This document shows positions 18,298 to 26,739 of a stretch of DNA of 64,000 bases, piece after piece. The first letter of the stretch is position 1. Each line of letters begins with the position of its first letter. The stretch lies in assembly GCF_004323635.1 (NCBI RefSeq), contig NZ_CP036515.1, positions 992,001-1,056,000 on the forward strand, in the 5' to 3' direction. Position numbers and translations under genes: made by a program. The notes below the pieces were generated by a model. The model was not told the DNA's origin, did not search any database, and was given only the letters and a program-made list of their open reading frames with translations. Origin of the DNA: Lichenihabitans psoromatis. Lineage in GTDB: Bacteria > Pseudomonadota > Alphaproteobacteria > Rhizobiales > Beijerinckiaceae.

Positions 18298-19712
18298 CCC
18301 GCGATCCCCTTCGTCTCGACGAAATCATGGATGCCGAAATCCGCATATTCGCGGCCGTTGCCCGATTGCTTGTAGCCGCCGAACGGAGCGCGCGTGTCCC
18401 AATCGGGATAGTTGATGTTGACGAGCCCGGCGCGCAACCGGCCGGCGACGCGACGGGCCGCAGCAAGATCGCCGCCCTGAACGTAAGCCGCCAGACCATA
18501 GACCGTGTCGTTGGCGAGCCGGATCGCGTCCGCCTCGTCTGTATAGGACAGGATCGACAGAACCGGACCGAAGATTTCCTCGCGGGAGATCCGCATGTCG
18601 GGTTTGACGTGGCCGAACACGGTAGGCTTGACATAATAGCCGTGATCGAGACCCTCGGGACGCCCCAATCCGCCCGTCACCAGCGTGGCGCCTTCGGCGA
18701 TGCCGGCTTCGATCATTCCCTGGATCTTGTCATATTGGGTCTGGCTGACGACCGGGCCGAGATCGGTGCCGGCGTCCAGCGGCGGACCCACCCGCAGCGC
18801 TTCGGCGGCCGCTTTGGCGAAGGCCAGCGCCTCGGTCTCGCGATCGGCCGGCACGAACATCCGGGTCGGCGCGTCGCAGGATTGCCCGCTATTGCCGAAA
18901 CATGCGTCAACCCCCTTACGGACGGCACTTTCGAGATCGGCATCCGGCAGGATGATATTGGCCGATTTGCCGCCGAGCTCTTGGCTGACCCGCTTGACCG
19001 TATCGGCCGCCGTCTTCGCAACGATGATACCGGCGCGGGTCGAGCCCGTGAACGACACCATGTCAATGCCGGGATGACCCGCCATGACCTGCCCGACGTC
19101 CGGGCCGGTTCCGTTCACGAGATTGAAGACACCCTTGGGCAGAGCTGCTGCATCGATCACTTCGGCGAAGATGATGCCGCTGATTGGCGCGATCTCGCTC
19201 GGCTTCAGGACCATCGTGCAGCCCGCCGCGAGCGCCGGCGCGACCTTGCACATGATCTGATTGAGGGGCCAGTTCCACGGCGTGATCAGACCGACCACGC
19301 CGATCGGCTCCTTGACGACCCGGGTGGAGCCGCGCGTCTCGTCGAACGTGAAGGCCTCGAGCGCCTCGATCGTGGCTTCGAGATGGGCGCGGCCCACATA
19401 GGCCTGCGATCCGCGGGCGAACTCGATCGGCGCCCCCATCTCCTGGCTGACTGCCTGAGCGATATCCTCGTAGCGGGCGTTGTAGGCATCGAGCAGGCGG
19501 CGAAGCAGCGCGAGGCGATCGGCCCGGCTGGTCTGTGAGAAGGTCTCGAACGCCACTTGCGCCGCCGCGACGGCCCGGTCGACATCCGCGGTCGCGCCGC
19601 CCGAAATGCTCGTGTAGGGCCGCTCGGTCGAAGGGTCGATCACCTCGATCGGATTGGGCGTGATCGGATCGACCCAAGCGCCATCGATGTAGAACTGCAG
19701 ATGATGGGTCAT
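18282..19712 (-). CDS. NAD(P)-dependent aldehyde dehydrogenase
   Basis: Oxidises an aldehyde to the acid, most likely a gamma-glutamyl-aminoaldehyde, aminobutyraldehyde or similar amine-derived aldehyde given the neighbours. The 476-residue protein has the WNWPLNQI motif, SFTGSTRAG (NAD loop), the general base in SQELGGKSANI, and the nucleophile C279 in GNSGQSCDAP. It ends with GGYKQSGNGREYADFG. The start at 19712 has AAGGAGG 5 bases upstream and overlaps the stop of the GntR gene as ATGA. Confidence 0.92.
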   Translation of the reverse strand: MTHHLQFYIDGAWVDPITPNPIEVIDPSTERPYTSISGGATADVDRAVAAAQVAFETFSQTSRADRLALLRRLLDAYNARYEDIAQAVSQEMGAPIEFARGSQAYVGRAHLEATIEALEAFTFDETRGSTRVVKEPIGVVGLITPWNWPLNQIMCKVAPALAAGCTMVLKPSEIAPISGIIFAEVIDAAALPKGVFNLVNGTGPDVGQVMAGHPGIDMVSFTGSTRAGIIVAKTAADTVKRVSQELGGKSANIILPDADLESAVRKGVDACFGNSGQSCDAPTRMFVPADRETEALAFAKAAAEALRVGPPLDAGTDLGPVVSQTQYDKIQGMIEAGIAEGATLVTGGLGRPEGLDHGYYVKPTVFGHVKPDMRISREEIFGPVLSILSYTDEADAIRLANDTVYGLAAYVQGGDLAAARRVAGRLRAGLVNINYPDWDTRAPFGGYKQSGNGREYADFGIHDFVETKGIAGYGED

Positions 19713-20512
19713 GAGGCCTCCTTCGATCCAGCCGGGGCTCGATCGCCCCGCCGCTGCCGACGATGATTGTAGATGTCCCGCACCTTGGCCATGTTGCGCA
19801 ACGAGCTTTGCACATGGGCGCGGGCGGCTGCGGCTGCCGCCACGGCATCGCGCGCTAGAATGGCGTCCGCGATGGCCTCGTGTTCCGACAAGCCGACGTC
19901 TTCCCAATCGACCCACAGCACTTCGAGCCAAAGAGCGAGCCGCAGCTTCTGATAGATTTGGCCCGTCACCGTGATGAGCGCCTCGTTGCGGGTCGCGACC
20001 ACGATCACCTCATGGATCAGCAATCCCAGATCGAGGTCGCGCGCGGCATCGGACGGCGTCGATTTGTTGGTCGCATGCAGAACGCGCATCTGCTCGACCA
20101 GCGCCCGAATGTGCTGCAGATCGGTCTCGGTTGCGTTGACGCAGGCGAGTTCCGCCGCGCAAACATCGAGAGCCTCGCGCACCGCGAGAAGATCGCAGAC
20201 AGCCGCGACGTCGAGATCGAGCACTGTGTAGCCGACGTTGCGCCGGCCGACCACGAGGCCCTCTTGTTCGAGCTTCATCAAGGCTTCGCGCAGCGGCGTG
20301 CGGCTGACCCCGAGACGGGCCGCAAGCCGACTTTCGGAGAGATGTTCGGCCGAGCGGAGCTGGCCGCTGAGGATCATCTCCTTCAGGTCCAAATAGGTCG
20401 TTTCCCGAACCGACGGGCTCGACGCGACCGGCTTGATGGGCGCCGCACGGCCCGACGGCCGAGCCGGAGACGTCTTTGGCGGCGCTGCTCGCACGCTCCG
20501 CGTGACCGTCAT
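19709..20512 (-). CDS. GntR-family regulator, FCD (FadR) subfamily
   Basis: A 267-residue regulator; the ATG at 20512 (AAGGA about 11 bases upstream) is preferred over longer in-frame starts up to 20632. The first ~40 residues are Pro/Ala/Arg-rich and disordered-looking. Then comes a winged helix (RETTYLDLKEMILSGQL, SESRLAARLGVSRTPLREALM) and a C-terminal FCD helical domain. It is cotranscribed with the aldehyde dehydrogenase through an ATGA overlap and faces the gamma-glutamyltransferase gene. A perfect palindrome between them is its likely operator. Confidence 0.88.
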   Translation of the reverse strand: MTVTRSVRAAPPKTSPARPSGRAAPIKPVASSPSVRETTYLDLKEMILSGQLRSAEHLSESRLAARLGVSRTPLREALMKLEQEGLVVGRRNVGYTVLDLDVAAVCDLLAVREALDVCAAELACVNATETDLQHIRALVEQMRVLHATNKSTPSDAARDLDLGLLIHEVIVVATRNEALITVTGQIYQKLRLALWLEVLWVDWEDVGLSEHEAIADAILARDAVAAAAAARAHVQSSLRNMAKVRDIYNHRRQRRGDRAPAGSKEAS

Positions 20513-20546
20513 GGTCGAAACATCCTTGTGGTGCGCCCGTAATTGG

Positions 20547-20560
20547 ATACGATTTCGTAT
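20547..20560. promoter_or_regulatory. 14-bp palindrome, candidate GntR operator
   Basis: ATACGATTTCGTAT has perfect 6-base arms (ATACGA and TCGTAT) with a 2-base centre. It sits in the spacer between the divergent GntR gene (start 20512) and the gamma-glutamyltransferase (start 20635). The length and placement fit an autoregulatory GntR operator that would also control the transferase. A related sequence occurs at 17653-17669. Confidence 0.5.
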
Positions 20561-20634
20561 ACTGGCATGTCTCGCAGTGTCGATCGAGTATGCTTTCTGC
20601 AAATCATGGGCCGGTGCAGCCGGGCGGAGCACAC

Positions 20635-22227
20635 ATGCGCGATTATGAAAAACCGGGCCGATCCTTGGTCATGGCCCGTTATGGCATGGCGGCCACATCG
20701 CATTCGTCCGCCAGTCTCGCCGCCGTCAATATGCTGCAGGCCGGGGGCAATGCGATCGACGCCGCCATTGCGGCCTGCGCGGTCCAATGCGTCGTCGAGC
20801 CCGGTTCGACCGGGATCGGCGGCGATTGTTTCGCGCTGATCTCGCCGGACGGCAGCGATCGCATCGTCGCCTATAACGGCTCGGGCCGCGCGCCCGCCGC
20901 CGCCACGACCGATTGGTACACACAGCAGGGCTTCACGACGATCCCGCGTCAATCGCCACATGCCGTCACTGTGCCGGGAGCGGTCGAGGCCTGGGCGCGC
21001 TTGCTGCAGGATCATGGCACGCGCAGCCTGGGTGAGGTTGTGGCGCCCGCCGTCGCACTGGCGCGGGACGGTTATGCCGTGAGTTCACGCGTCGGGCGCG
21101 ACTGGATCAACCAGGAGGCGCTGCTGCGGGCCGATCCGGATGCGGCGCGGATCTTCCTGCCGGACGGCCATGCGCCGAAGGCCGGAACCGTGCATCGCCA
21201 ACCCGAACTCGCCGCGACGCTGGAGGCCATCGGACGGGACGGCCCGGACGCCTTCTACAAGGGCGAACGCGCCGCCGACATGGTGGCGCATCTGCGGGGG
21301 CTTGGCGGCCTGCATACAGCCGAGGATTTCGCCTCCGCGCGCGGCACCTACGAGACGCCGATCAAGACCAGTTTTCGCGGCCACGACATTTTTGAATGTC
21401 CGCCCGGCGGCCAGGGCGTGATCGCCTTGATGATCCTGAACATCCTCTCGGGGTTCGAGGGTCGTGGCGACCCGCTCTCGCCTGATCGACTGCACATCGA
21501 GATCGAGGCCACGAAGTTGGCGTACTCGATCCGCGACGCCGTGCTGGCCGACCCGGCCAAGGCCGACGTGCCGATCGAGTGGCTCTTGTCGGACACGCTT
21601 GCGGCAGAGTTGCGGAGCCGCATCGATCTCACCTCATGCCTCGACGACATCCCGGCCTTCTTACCGCCGGACCACAAGGACACGGTTTATATCTGCGTCG
21701 TTGACAAGAACCGCATGGCGGTCAGTTTCATCAACTCGATCTTTCATCCGTTCGGTAGCGGCATCGTGGAGCCGAACAGCGGTGTGTTGTTCCACAATCG
21801 CGGCCAGAGTTTCGTCGTGGAGGCAGGGCACCCGAACGCCATCGCGCCCAGCAAGCGGCCGTTACACACCATCATCCCCGGCATGATGGCGCGCGAGGGG
21901 CGCGTCGAGATGCCGTTTGGCGTGATGGGCGGCCATTATCAGGCGATGGGGCACGCGCATTTCGTCTCGAAGCTGCTCGACTATGGCCTGAACATGCAGG
22001 CCGCGATCGATCTGCCGCGCCTATTCCCGAAGCCCGGCACACGCGAGGTCGAAGCGGAAGCAACGCTGCCGGCCGCAACCCGGATCGAGCTCGAACGGCG
22101 CGGCTTTAGAATCGTGCCGCCGTCCTGGGCGATCGGCGGGGCGCAAGCTATTTCGATCGACTGGGACACCGGTGTGCTGATCGGCGCCTCCGACCATCGC
22201 AAGGACGGCGCCGCGCTCGGCTATTGA
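20635..22227 (+). CDS. ggt: Gamma-glutamyltransferase (GGT), N-terminal nucleophile hydrolase
   Basis: Transfers or hydrolyses gamma-glutamyl groups. The 530-residue precursor is cleaved before the nucleophile threonine, seen as T350 in DHKDTVYICVVDK. Other family marks are LQAGGNAIDAAIAA near the N-terminus, GSTGIGGDCFA, and NSIFHPFGSGIV and GVMGGHYQAMGH in the small subunit. I see no signal peptide from the ATG at 20635 (GGAG 6 bases upstream), so a cytoplasmic enzyme is likely. That fits hydrolysis of gamma-glutamyl-amines made inside the cell instead of glutathione turnover in the periplasm. The agmatinase gene follows after 33 bases. Confidence 0.9.
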   Translation: MRDYEKPGRSLVMARYGMAATSHSSASLAAVNMLQAGGNAIDAAIAACAVQCVVEPGSTGIGGDCFALISPDGSDRIVAYNGSGRAPAAATTDWYTQQGFTTIPRQSPHAVTVPGAVEAWARLLQDHGTRSLGEVVAPAVALARDGYAVSSRVGRDWINQEALLRADPDAARIFLPDGHAPKAGTVHRQPELAATLEAIGRDGPDAFYKGERAADMVAHLRGLGGLHTAEDFASARGTYETPIKTSFRGHDIFECPPGGQGVIALMILNILSGFEGRGDPLSPDRLHIEIEATKLAYSIRDAVLADPAKADVPIEWLLSDTLAAELRSRIDLTSCLDDIPAFLPPDHKDTVYICVVDKNRMAVSFINSIFHPFGSGIVEPNSGVLFHNRGQSFVVEAGHPNAIAPSKRPLHTIIPGMMAREGRVEMPFGVMGGHYQAMGHAHFVSKLLDYGLNMQAAIDLPRLFPKPGTREVEAEATLPAATRIELERRGFRIVPPSWAIGGAQAISIDWDTGVLIGASDHRKDGAALGY

Positions 22228-22260
22228 GCCGTTTCAAACACAATCCGGGAGGAACCGACT

Positions 22261-23304
22261 ATGTTCGATGCCGACAAACTCGCCGCGCTCAGGGCCCGAT
22301 ACGCGAACGCGACCGGCAGCGACATCTTCGATCCGACGTTTAAGCGCGTCGCCGATCTCGTGTTCAAGGAGGGCGACAAACGCCCCGCACCCTATGCCGG
22401 TGTTCCGACGCTCCTTCGTGCGCCTTACCGGCCCGACCGCGACCTGTCGGATCTCGACATCGCGCTGCTCGGCGTGCCGATGGACCTCGGCGTGACGCAC
22501 CGCTCTGGCGCGCGGTTCGGCCCCAAAGCGATCCGCAATGTCGAGCGGATCGGCCCCTACGAACATGTTCTGAAGGCGGTGCCGGCCGGTGACGTCCGGG
22601 TCGCCGACATCGGAGACGTGCCGTTCCGCAGCCGCTTCGATCTCGCAGCCTCCCATGAGGATATCGAAACCTGCGTGGCGCGCATCGTGGCGGCGGGGGT
22701 CGTCCCGCTGTCGGTCGGCGGCGATCATTCGATCAGCCTTCCCGTGTTGCGCGCCGTGGGCCGAGATCGCCCGGTCGGGCTGATCCACATCGACGCCCAT
22801 TGCGACACGAGCGGGTCGTTCGAAGACTGCAAGTTCCATCATGGTGGCCCGTTCCGTCAGGCCGTTCTCGATGGCGTGCTCGATCCGGAACGGACCATCC
22901 AGATCGGGATCCGCGGCAATTCGGAATTCCTGTGGGAGTTCTCGTATGCGAGCGGCATGACCGTGATCCACGCCGAAGAGGTCGATCGGATGGGTCTAGA
23001 AGCCGTGATCAAGCAGGCCCGTGCCATCACGGGGGATGGGCCGACCTATGTGACGTTCGACGTCGACAGTCTCGACCCAGCTTTTGCGCCTGGCACCGGC
23101 ACGCCGGAGGTGGGCGGCCTTACGTCGAGCCAAGCGCTGGCGATCCTGCGCGGCCTGATCGGGCACGATATCGTGGGCGGCGACGTGGTCGAGGTAGCGC
23201 CGCAATATGATCCGACCACCAACACGGCCCAGATCGCGGCCCAGGTGTTGTTCGAACTCCTTTGCCTCAGTGCGGCGGCCGTGCAGAAACGACGCCGCAT
23301 CTGA
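22261..23304 (+). CDS. speB: Ureohydrolase, agmatinase-like
   Basis: Hydrolyses agmatine (or a related guanidino compound) to putrescine and urea with two manganese ions. In the 347-residue protein the metal motifs are complete: GGDHS at 153-157, DAHCD at 178-182, and DVDSLDPAFAPG from D267. GGAGG precedes the ATG by 8 bases. It follows the gamma-glutamyltransferase on the same strand. The N-terminal ~50 residues before the conserved core resemble guanidinobutyrase and guanidinopropionase relatives, so the exact guanidino substrate is open. Confidence 0.9.
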   Translation: MFDADKLAALRARYANATGSDIFDPTFKRVADLVFKEGDKRPAPYAGVPTLLRAPYRPDRDLSDLDIALLGVPMDLGVTHRSGARFGPKAIRNVERIGPYEHVLKAVPAGDVRVADIGDVPFRSRFDLAASHEDIETCVARIVAAGVVPLSVGGDHSISLPVLRAVGRDRPVGLIHIDAHCDTSGSFEDCKFHHGGPFRQAVLDGVLDPERTIQIGIRGNSEFLWEFSYASGMTVIHAEEVDRMGLEAVIKQARAITGDGPTYVTFDVDSLDPAFAPGTGTPEVGGLTSSQALAILRGLIGHDIVGGDVVEVAPQYDPTTNTAQIAAQVLFELLCLSAAAVQKRRRI

Positions 23305-23316
23305 AGCACGCGACGA

Positions 23317-24654
23317 TCAGGCGACCTGCTTCAGCACGTCGCCCAGCATCGACACGAGGGTCGTGATCTGCTCCCGCTCGATGATGAGCGGCGGTGACAA
23401 CGCGATGATGTCGCCGGTGGTGCGGACCAGCAGCCCCTTCTCGAAGGCCTTCACAAACGCCTCGTAGGCGCGCGTGCCCGGCGCGCCGGCCCGGGGTGCA
23501 AGCTCGATCCCGGCGATCAGGCCGATGGTGCGGATGTCGATCACGTTCGGCAGCCCTTTGAGGCTGTGGATCGCGTCGTGCCACGTTTCGGCCAAGTCGG
23601 CGCCCCGGGTCAGCAGGCCCTCCTCGGCATAGATGTCGAGCGTGGCGATGCCGGCCGCGCAGCCGACGGGATGGCCCGAGTAGGTGTAGCCGTGGAAGAG
23701 CTCGATGGCATTCTCCGGCCCCCGCATCAGCGCGTCATGCACGGTGCGGCTTGCGAAGACCGCGCCCATCGGAATGCAGCCGTTGGTCAGGCCTTTGGCT
23801 GTTGTCATCATGTCGGGTTTCACGCCGAAGTATTCCGCCCCGAACGGGGTGCCGAGGCGTCCGAACCCGCTGATGACTTCGTCGAAGATCAACAGAATGC
23901 CGTGTTGATCGCAGATGGCGCGCAAGCGTTCCAGGTAGCCGTTCGGTGCGATCAGAACCCCGGTCGACCCTGCGACGGGCTCGACGATCACGGCCGCGAT
24001 GGTTTCGGCGCCATGCAGCGCCACCAGCCGTTCGAGATCCTCGGCGAGGTCCGCCCCATGCTCGGGCTGGCCTCTGACATAGGCGTTGCGCGCCAGATCA
24101 TGGGTATGCCGCAGGTGGTCGGTGCCCGGCAACTGCGGGAAAACCCGGCGGTTGTTGAGGATGCCGCCGACCGAGATGCCGCCGAACCCGACCCCGTGGT
24201 AACCACGCTCGCGACCGATGAACCGGGTGCGGGTGCCCTGCCCGATGGCACGCTGATACGCGATCGCGATCTTGAGCGCCGTATCGACCGATTCCGACCC
24301 CGAGCCGGTGAAGAAAACCCGATCGAGCCCGGCGGGCGCGATCTTGGCGAGACGCTCGGCGAAGTCGAACACGATGGGATGCGCCATCTGGAAAGTCGGC
24401 GCAAAATCGAGATCCATCAATTGCCGTTCGACCGCTTCGGCGATCTGGCGTCGGCCATGCCCGGCATTGACGCACCACAGCCCCGCCGTCCCATCGAGCA
24501 CCGTGCGCCCATCGGCGCTCTCGTAATACATACCCTTGGCCGAGGTCAGCATACGGGGCGCCGCCTTGAATTGGCGGTTTGCCGTAAACGGCATCCAGAA
24601 ATTTTCGAGATTCGGCTCGTTCGAGCCCGGGCGGTCGATGGCGTCGAGGGTCAT
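23317..24654 (-). CDS. Class III PLP aminotransferase, omega-amino acid:pyruvate type
   Basis: A 445-residue omega-transaminase with the FWMPFTANRQFK opening characteristic of beta-alanine/omega-amino acid:pyruvate aminotransferases. Other landmarks are FFTGSGSESVDTALKIA, LIFDEVISGFGRLG and TTAKGLTNGCIPMG with the Schiff-base lysine K287. I prefer the ATG at 24654; the frame also extends to a TTG at 24708. It is convergent with the agmatinase (12 bases between) and divergent from an XRE-cupin regulator that probably controls it. It should act on beta-alanine, GABA or the amines released upstream. Confidence 0.9.
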   Translation of the reverse strand: MTLDAIDRPGSNEPNLENFWMPFTANRQFKAAPRMLTSAKGMYYESADGRTVLDGTAGLWCVNAGHGRRQIAEAVERQLMDLDFAPTFQMAHPIVFDFAERLAKIAPAGLDRVFFTGSGSESVDTALKIAIAYQRAIGQGTRTRFIGRERGYHGVGFGGISVGGILNNRRVFPQLPGTDHLRHTHDLARNAYVRGQPEHGADLAEDLERLVALHGAETIAAVIVEPVAGSTGVLIAPNGYLERLRAICDQHGILLIFDEVISGFGRLGTPFGAEYFGVKPDMMTTAKGLTNGCIPMGAVFASRTVHDALMRGPENAIELFHGYTYSGHPVGCAAGIATLDIYAEEGLLTRGADLAETWHDAIHSLKGLPNVIDIRTIGLIAGIELAPRAGAPGTRAYEAFVKAFEKGLLVRTTGDIIALSPPLIIEREQITTLVSMLGDVLKQVA

Positions 24655-24808
24655 GCGGTTGGGTTCCGGTTCGGACCCAACAATGCGCGGGGCCGGACGC
24701 CTCAACAAGATGGTTTCTGCTCATCGGCAACATGCTTCAATCGTAGAGACGCAGCTTCATGTGTTAGTCGATACGCACCACTTGCACCACGCGGAGGCGA
24801 GGCGAGGC

Positions 24809-25381
24809 ATGACGTTCGACCCGGATTTCGACCAGACCCTCAAACTCGGGGCCCGTCTCAAAGCGGTCCGACAGTCGCACCAGCTCTCGCAGCGCGCACT
24901 CGCCAAGCGCGTCGGCCTTGCTCACTCGACCCTGTCGCTGATCGAATCGAACCAGATGAATCCATCGGTCGGCGCGCTCAAGCGCATTCTCGACGGCATC
25001 CCAATCGGACTCGCGGCCTTCTTCAGCTTCGAGCCGGAGCCGAGCCGGACCGTGTTCTATGCGGCCGAGGATCTGGTCGAGATCGGCAAGGGTCCGATCT
25101 CGTTCCGGCAGGTCGGCGACACGCTATTCGGACGCGCGCTGCAGATCCTCAAGGAACGCTATGAGCCGGGTGCCGATACCGGACGCGTCCCCCTGACCCA
25201 TAAGGGCGAGGAAGGCGGGATCGTGCTGAGCGGCCGGCTCGAGGTCACGGTCGGTGACGAGCGGAAGATTCTGGGGGCGGGCGACGCCTATTATTTCGAA
25301 AGCCACCGCCCGCACCGGTTTCGCTGCGTCGGCCCGCAGGCCTGTGAGGTGGTCAGCGCCTGCACACCGCCAACGTTTTAA
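24809..25381 (+). CDS. XRE-family regulator with C-terminal cupin domain (PuuR-like)
   Basis: A 190-residue regulator: helix-turn-helix at about residues 10-65 (LGARLKAVRQSHQLSQRALAKRVG, then STLSLIESNQMNPSVGALKRIL) and a cupin sensor from about 110 (GIVLSGRLEVTVGDERKILG, AYYFESHRPHRFRC). This is the layout of PuuR, the putrescine-utilisation repressor. It is divergent from an omega-aminotransferase with a 154-base spacer. The start at 24809 has GGAGGCGAGGCGAGG just upstream; the frame extends further but without domain content. Confidence 0.88.
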   Translation: MTFDPDFDQTLKLGARLKAVRQSHQLSQRALAKRVGLAHSTLSLIESNQMNPSVGALKRILDGIPIGLAAFFSFEPEPSRTVFYAAEDLVEIGKGPISFRQVGDTLFGRALQILKERYEPGADTGRVPLTHKGEEGGIVLSGRLEVTVGDERKILGAGDAYYFESHRPHRFRCVGPQACEVVSACTPPTF

Positions 25382-25514
25382 ACATGAGCCCGCTTTGTTC
25401 AATCAACGCGGTTCGATCCGTCGTCGGAGCGGCCTCGGCTCTATGATAAGCCGCTCGCGCTCGTTACGATCGAGTCGCGACGACGTCGATCGAGGCGAGC
25501 GCGGGAGCAAATCG

Positions 25515-25727
25515 ATGGCAGGCCTGGTGACGGCATCCGCGACGATCCAATGCGAACTCGGCCATCCGGTCGTGGTCCAGATCGTCGATGGGTTGGTCGA
25601 AAAAGACATGCACCGCGACGTCGTCGAGGTGAACACCGAAACGGGCGAAGAGACGATCACCTATTGCCCGAAATGTATCGAGGCCGCCGATCTCCTCCTG
25701 GCGAGTGGCCTCCAGCCCGCAGGGTGA
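25515..25727 (+). CDS. Small hypothetical protein with paired cysteines
   Basis: I do not recognise this 70-residue protein. The start at 25515 has GGGAG upstream. One cysteine lies in IQCELGHP and two in TYCPKCIEAAD near the C-terminus, so a small zinc-ribbon-like fold is possible. The C-terminal half is acidic. It stands alone between the XRE-cupin regulator and another small gene. Confidence 0.6.
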   Translation: MAGLVTASATIQCELGHPVVVQIVDGLVEKDMHRDVVEVNTETGEETITYCPKCIEAADLLLASGLQPAG

Positions 25728-25842
25728 GGCCAGCCGAGAGCTGTGAGGCCTTGCAACAAGCCGGGTGCGTCCTCCGTTTGCACATGCCGGGCCGCGACAA
25801 TGCGGTTCAATGTTGTGGACTGAAACGATCGGGAGATCTTCG

Positions 25843-26133
25843 ATGGTCGATTATACGCTGGCGGTCGGGACTCATGATCCGCAGGTCGTCTCGGCCGAGA
25901 ACGATGGCGATGCGATCAGCCGCAGCGTTGGCTTCGTCGTCGGCCAATATGCCGACGACATGCAGAATTTCGGGCAGGAGGTCGTGACACTGCTCGGGCC
26001 AAGCGGTTTGCTGACGCGCCCGAGCGAGCGCCTGGATGAATTCGTGCACCGCATCCCCTCGGTCGCTGCCGCGATCGAGACCGACCGCCTGCAAACGGGC
26101 GATACCAACACACCGGATTGCAACGGCGATTGA
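25843..26133 (+). CDS. Small hypothetical protein, 96 residues
   Basis: Not recognised. The ATG at 25843 has GGGAGA about 8 bases upstream. The protein is acidic, with no membrane segment or signal peptide, and has GFVVGQYADDMQNFGQEVV in the middle and a Thr/Asn/Asp-rich tail. It is 115 bases after the previous small gene. The ribosome site and uninterrupted frame favour a real gene, but nothing in it gives a function. Confidence 0.5.
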   Translation: MVDYTLAVGTHDPQVVSAENDGDAISRSVGFVVGQYADDMQNFGQEVVTLLGPSGLLTRPSERLDEFVHRIPSVAAAIETDRLQTGDTNTPDCNGD

Positions 26134-26157
26134 TCCCGAAGCAGTGTCGTCGCTCGC

Positions 26158-26616
26158 CTAGTTGAGCAGCGAGACCGGCTCGGCGATGATGATGTCGGCC
26201 GTGCTATAGGCGCACATGAACGCGTAGGTCGCCTTCAGATCGGCGACATCGACCGTGATGGTGACACTGCCTGAGCCGGACACCCGTGGCAGAAACGCGT
26301 CGATGATCGCTTGTCGCGCCGCATAATCGTTATGGGCCGCGATAAAGCCGTCAATCTGCTCGCTGACGGCGCTGCTCCCGAGGATCGCGAAGGTCTCGTC
26401 GAGGTTGCGGGCCGCCGCTTGCGCGGTTCGAAAGCTCCCGACGATCTGCGACACCGCCATCGCGTCGACGGCTGGTGCCACCGTCATGCCGAGGATCTTG
26501 AGGCCGGGGATCGGCGGCAGACGTTGCGCCGCCGCCAGCAGACAGGCTTTATCCTCGAGCGATCCGGCCCAGGCCGGGCCTGCGAGAAGAAGCATCATTG
26601 CGACAATCACGCGCAC
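26158..26616 (-). CDS. Secreted/periplasmic hypothetical protein
   Basis: A 152-residue protein beginning with a clear signal peptide (MRVIVAMMLLLAGPAWAG, probable cleavage after AWA). The mature part holds only two cysteines (in DKACLLAAAQ and AFMCAYS), which could form one disulphide. It is helical, alanine-rich, and of no family I recognise. It is convergent with the 96-residue gene to its left. Confidence 0.65.
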   Translation of the reverse strand: MRVIVAMMLLLAGPAWAGSLEDKACLLAAAQRLPPIPGLKILGMTVAPAVDAMAVSQIVGSFRTAQAAARNLDETFAILGSSAVSEQIDGFIAAHNDYAARQAIIDAFLPRVSGSGSVTITVDVADLKATYAFMCAYSTADIIIAEPVSLLN

Positions 26617-26739
26617 GGCAGACCCTTCCGAGGGCCGAGCCCCCTTATGGTCTGACTCTTGCCATAATCGACCTGGGCTGCCTAGCTGTGGGCCTCCAGC
26701 GATGCTGATCTAACACGAAAGATCCAGAGGCGCGACGCG

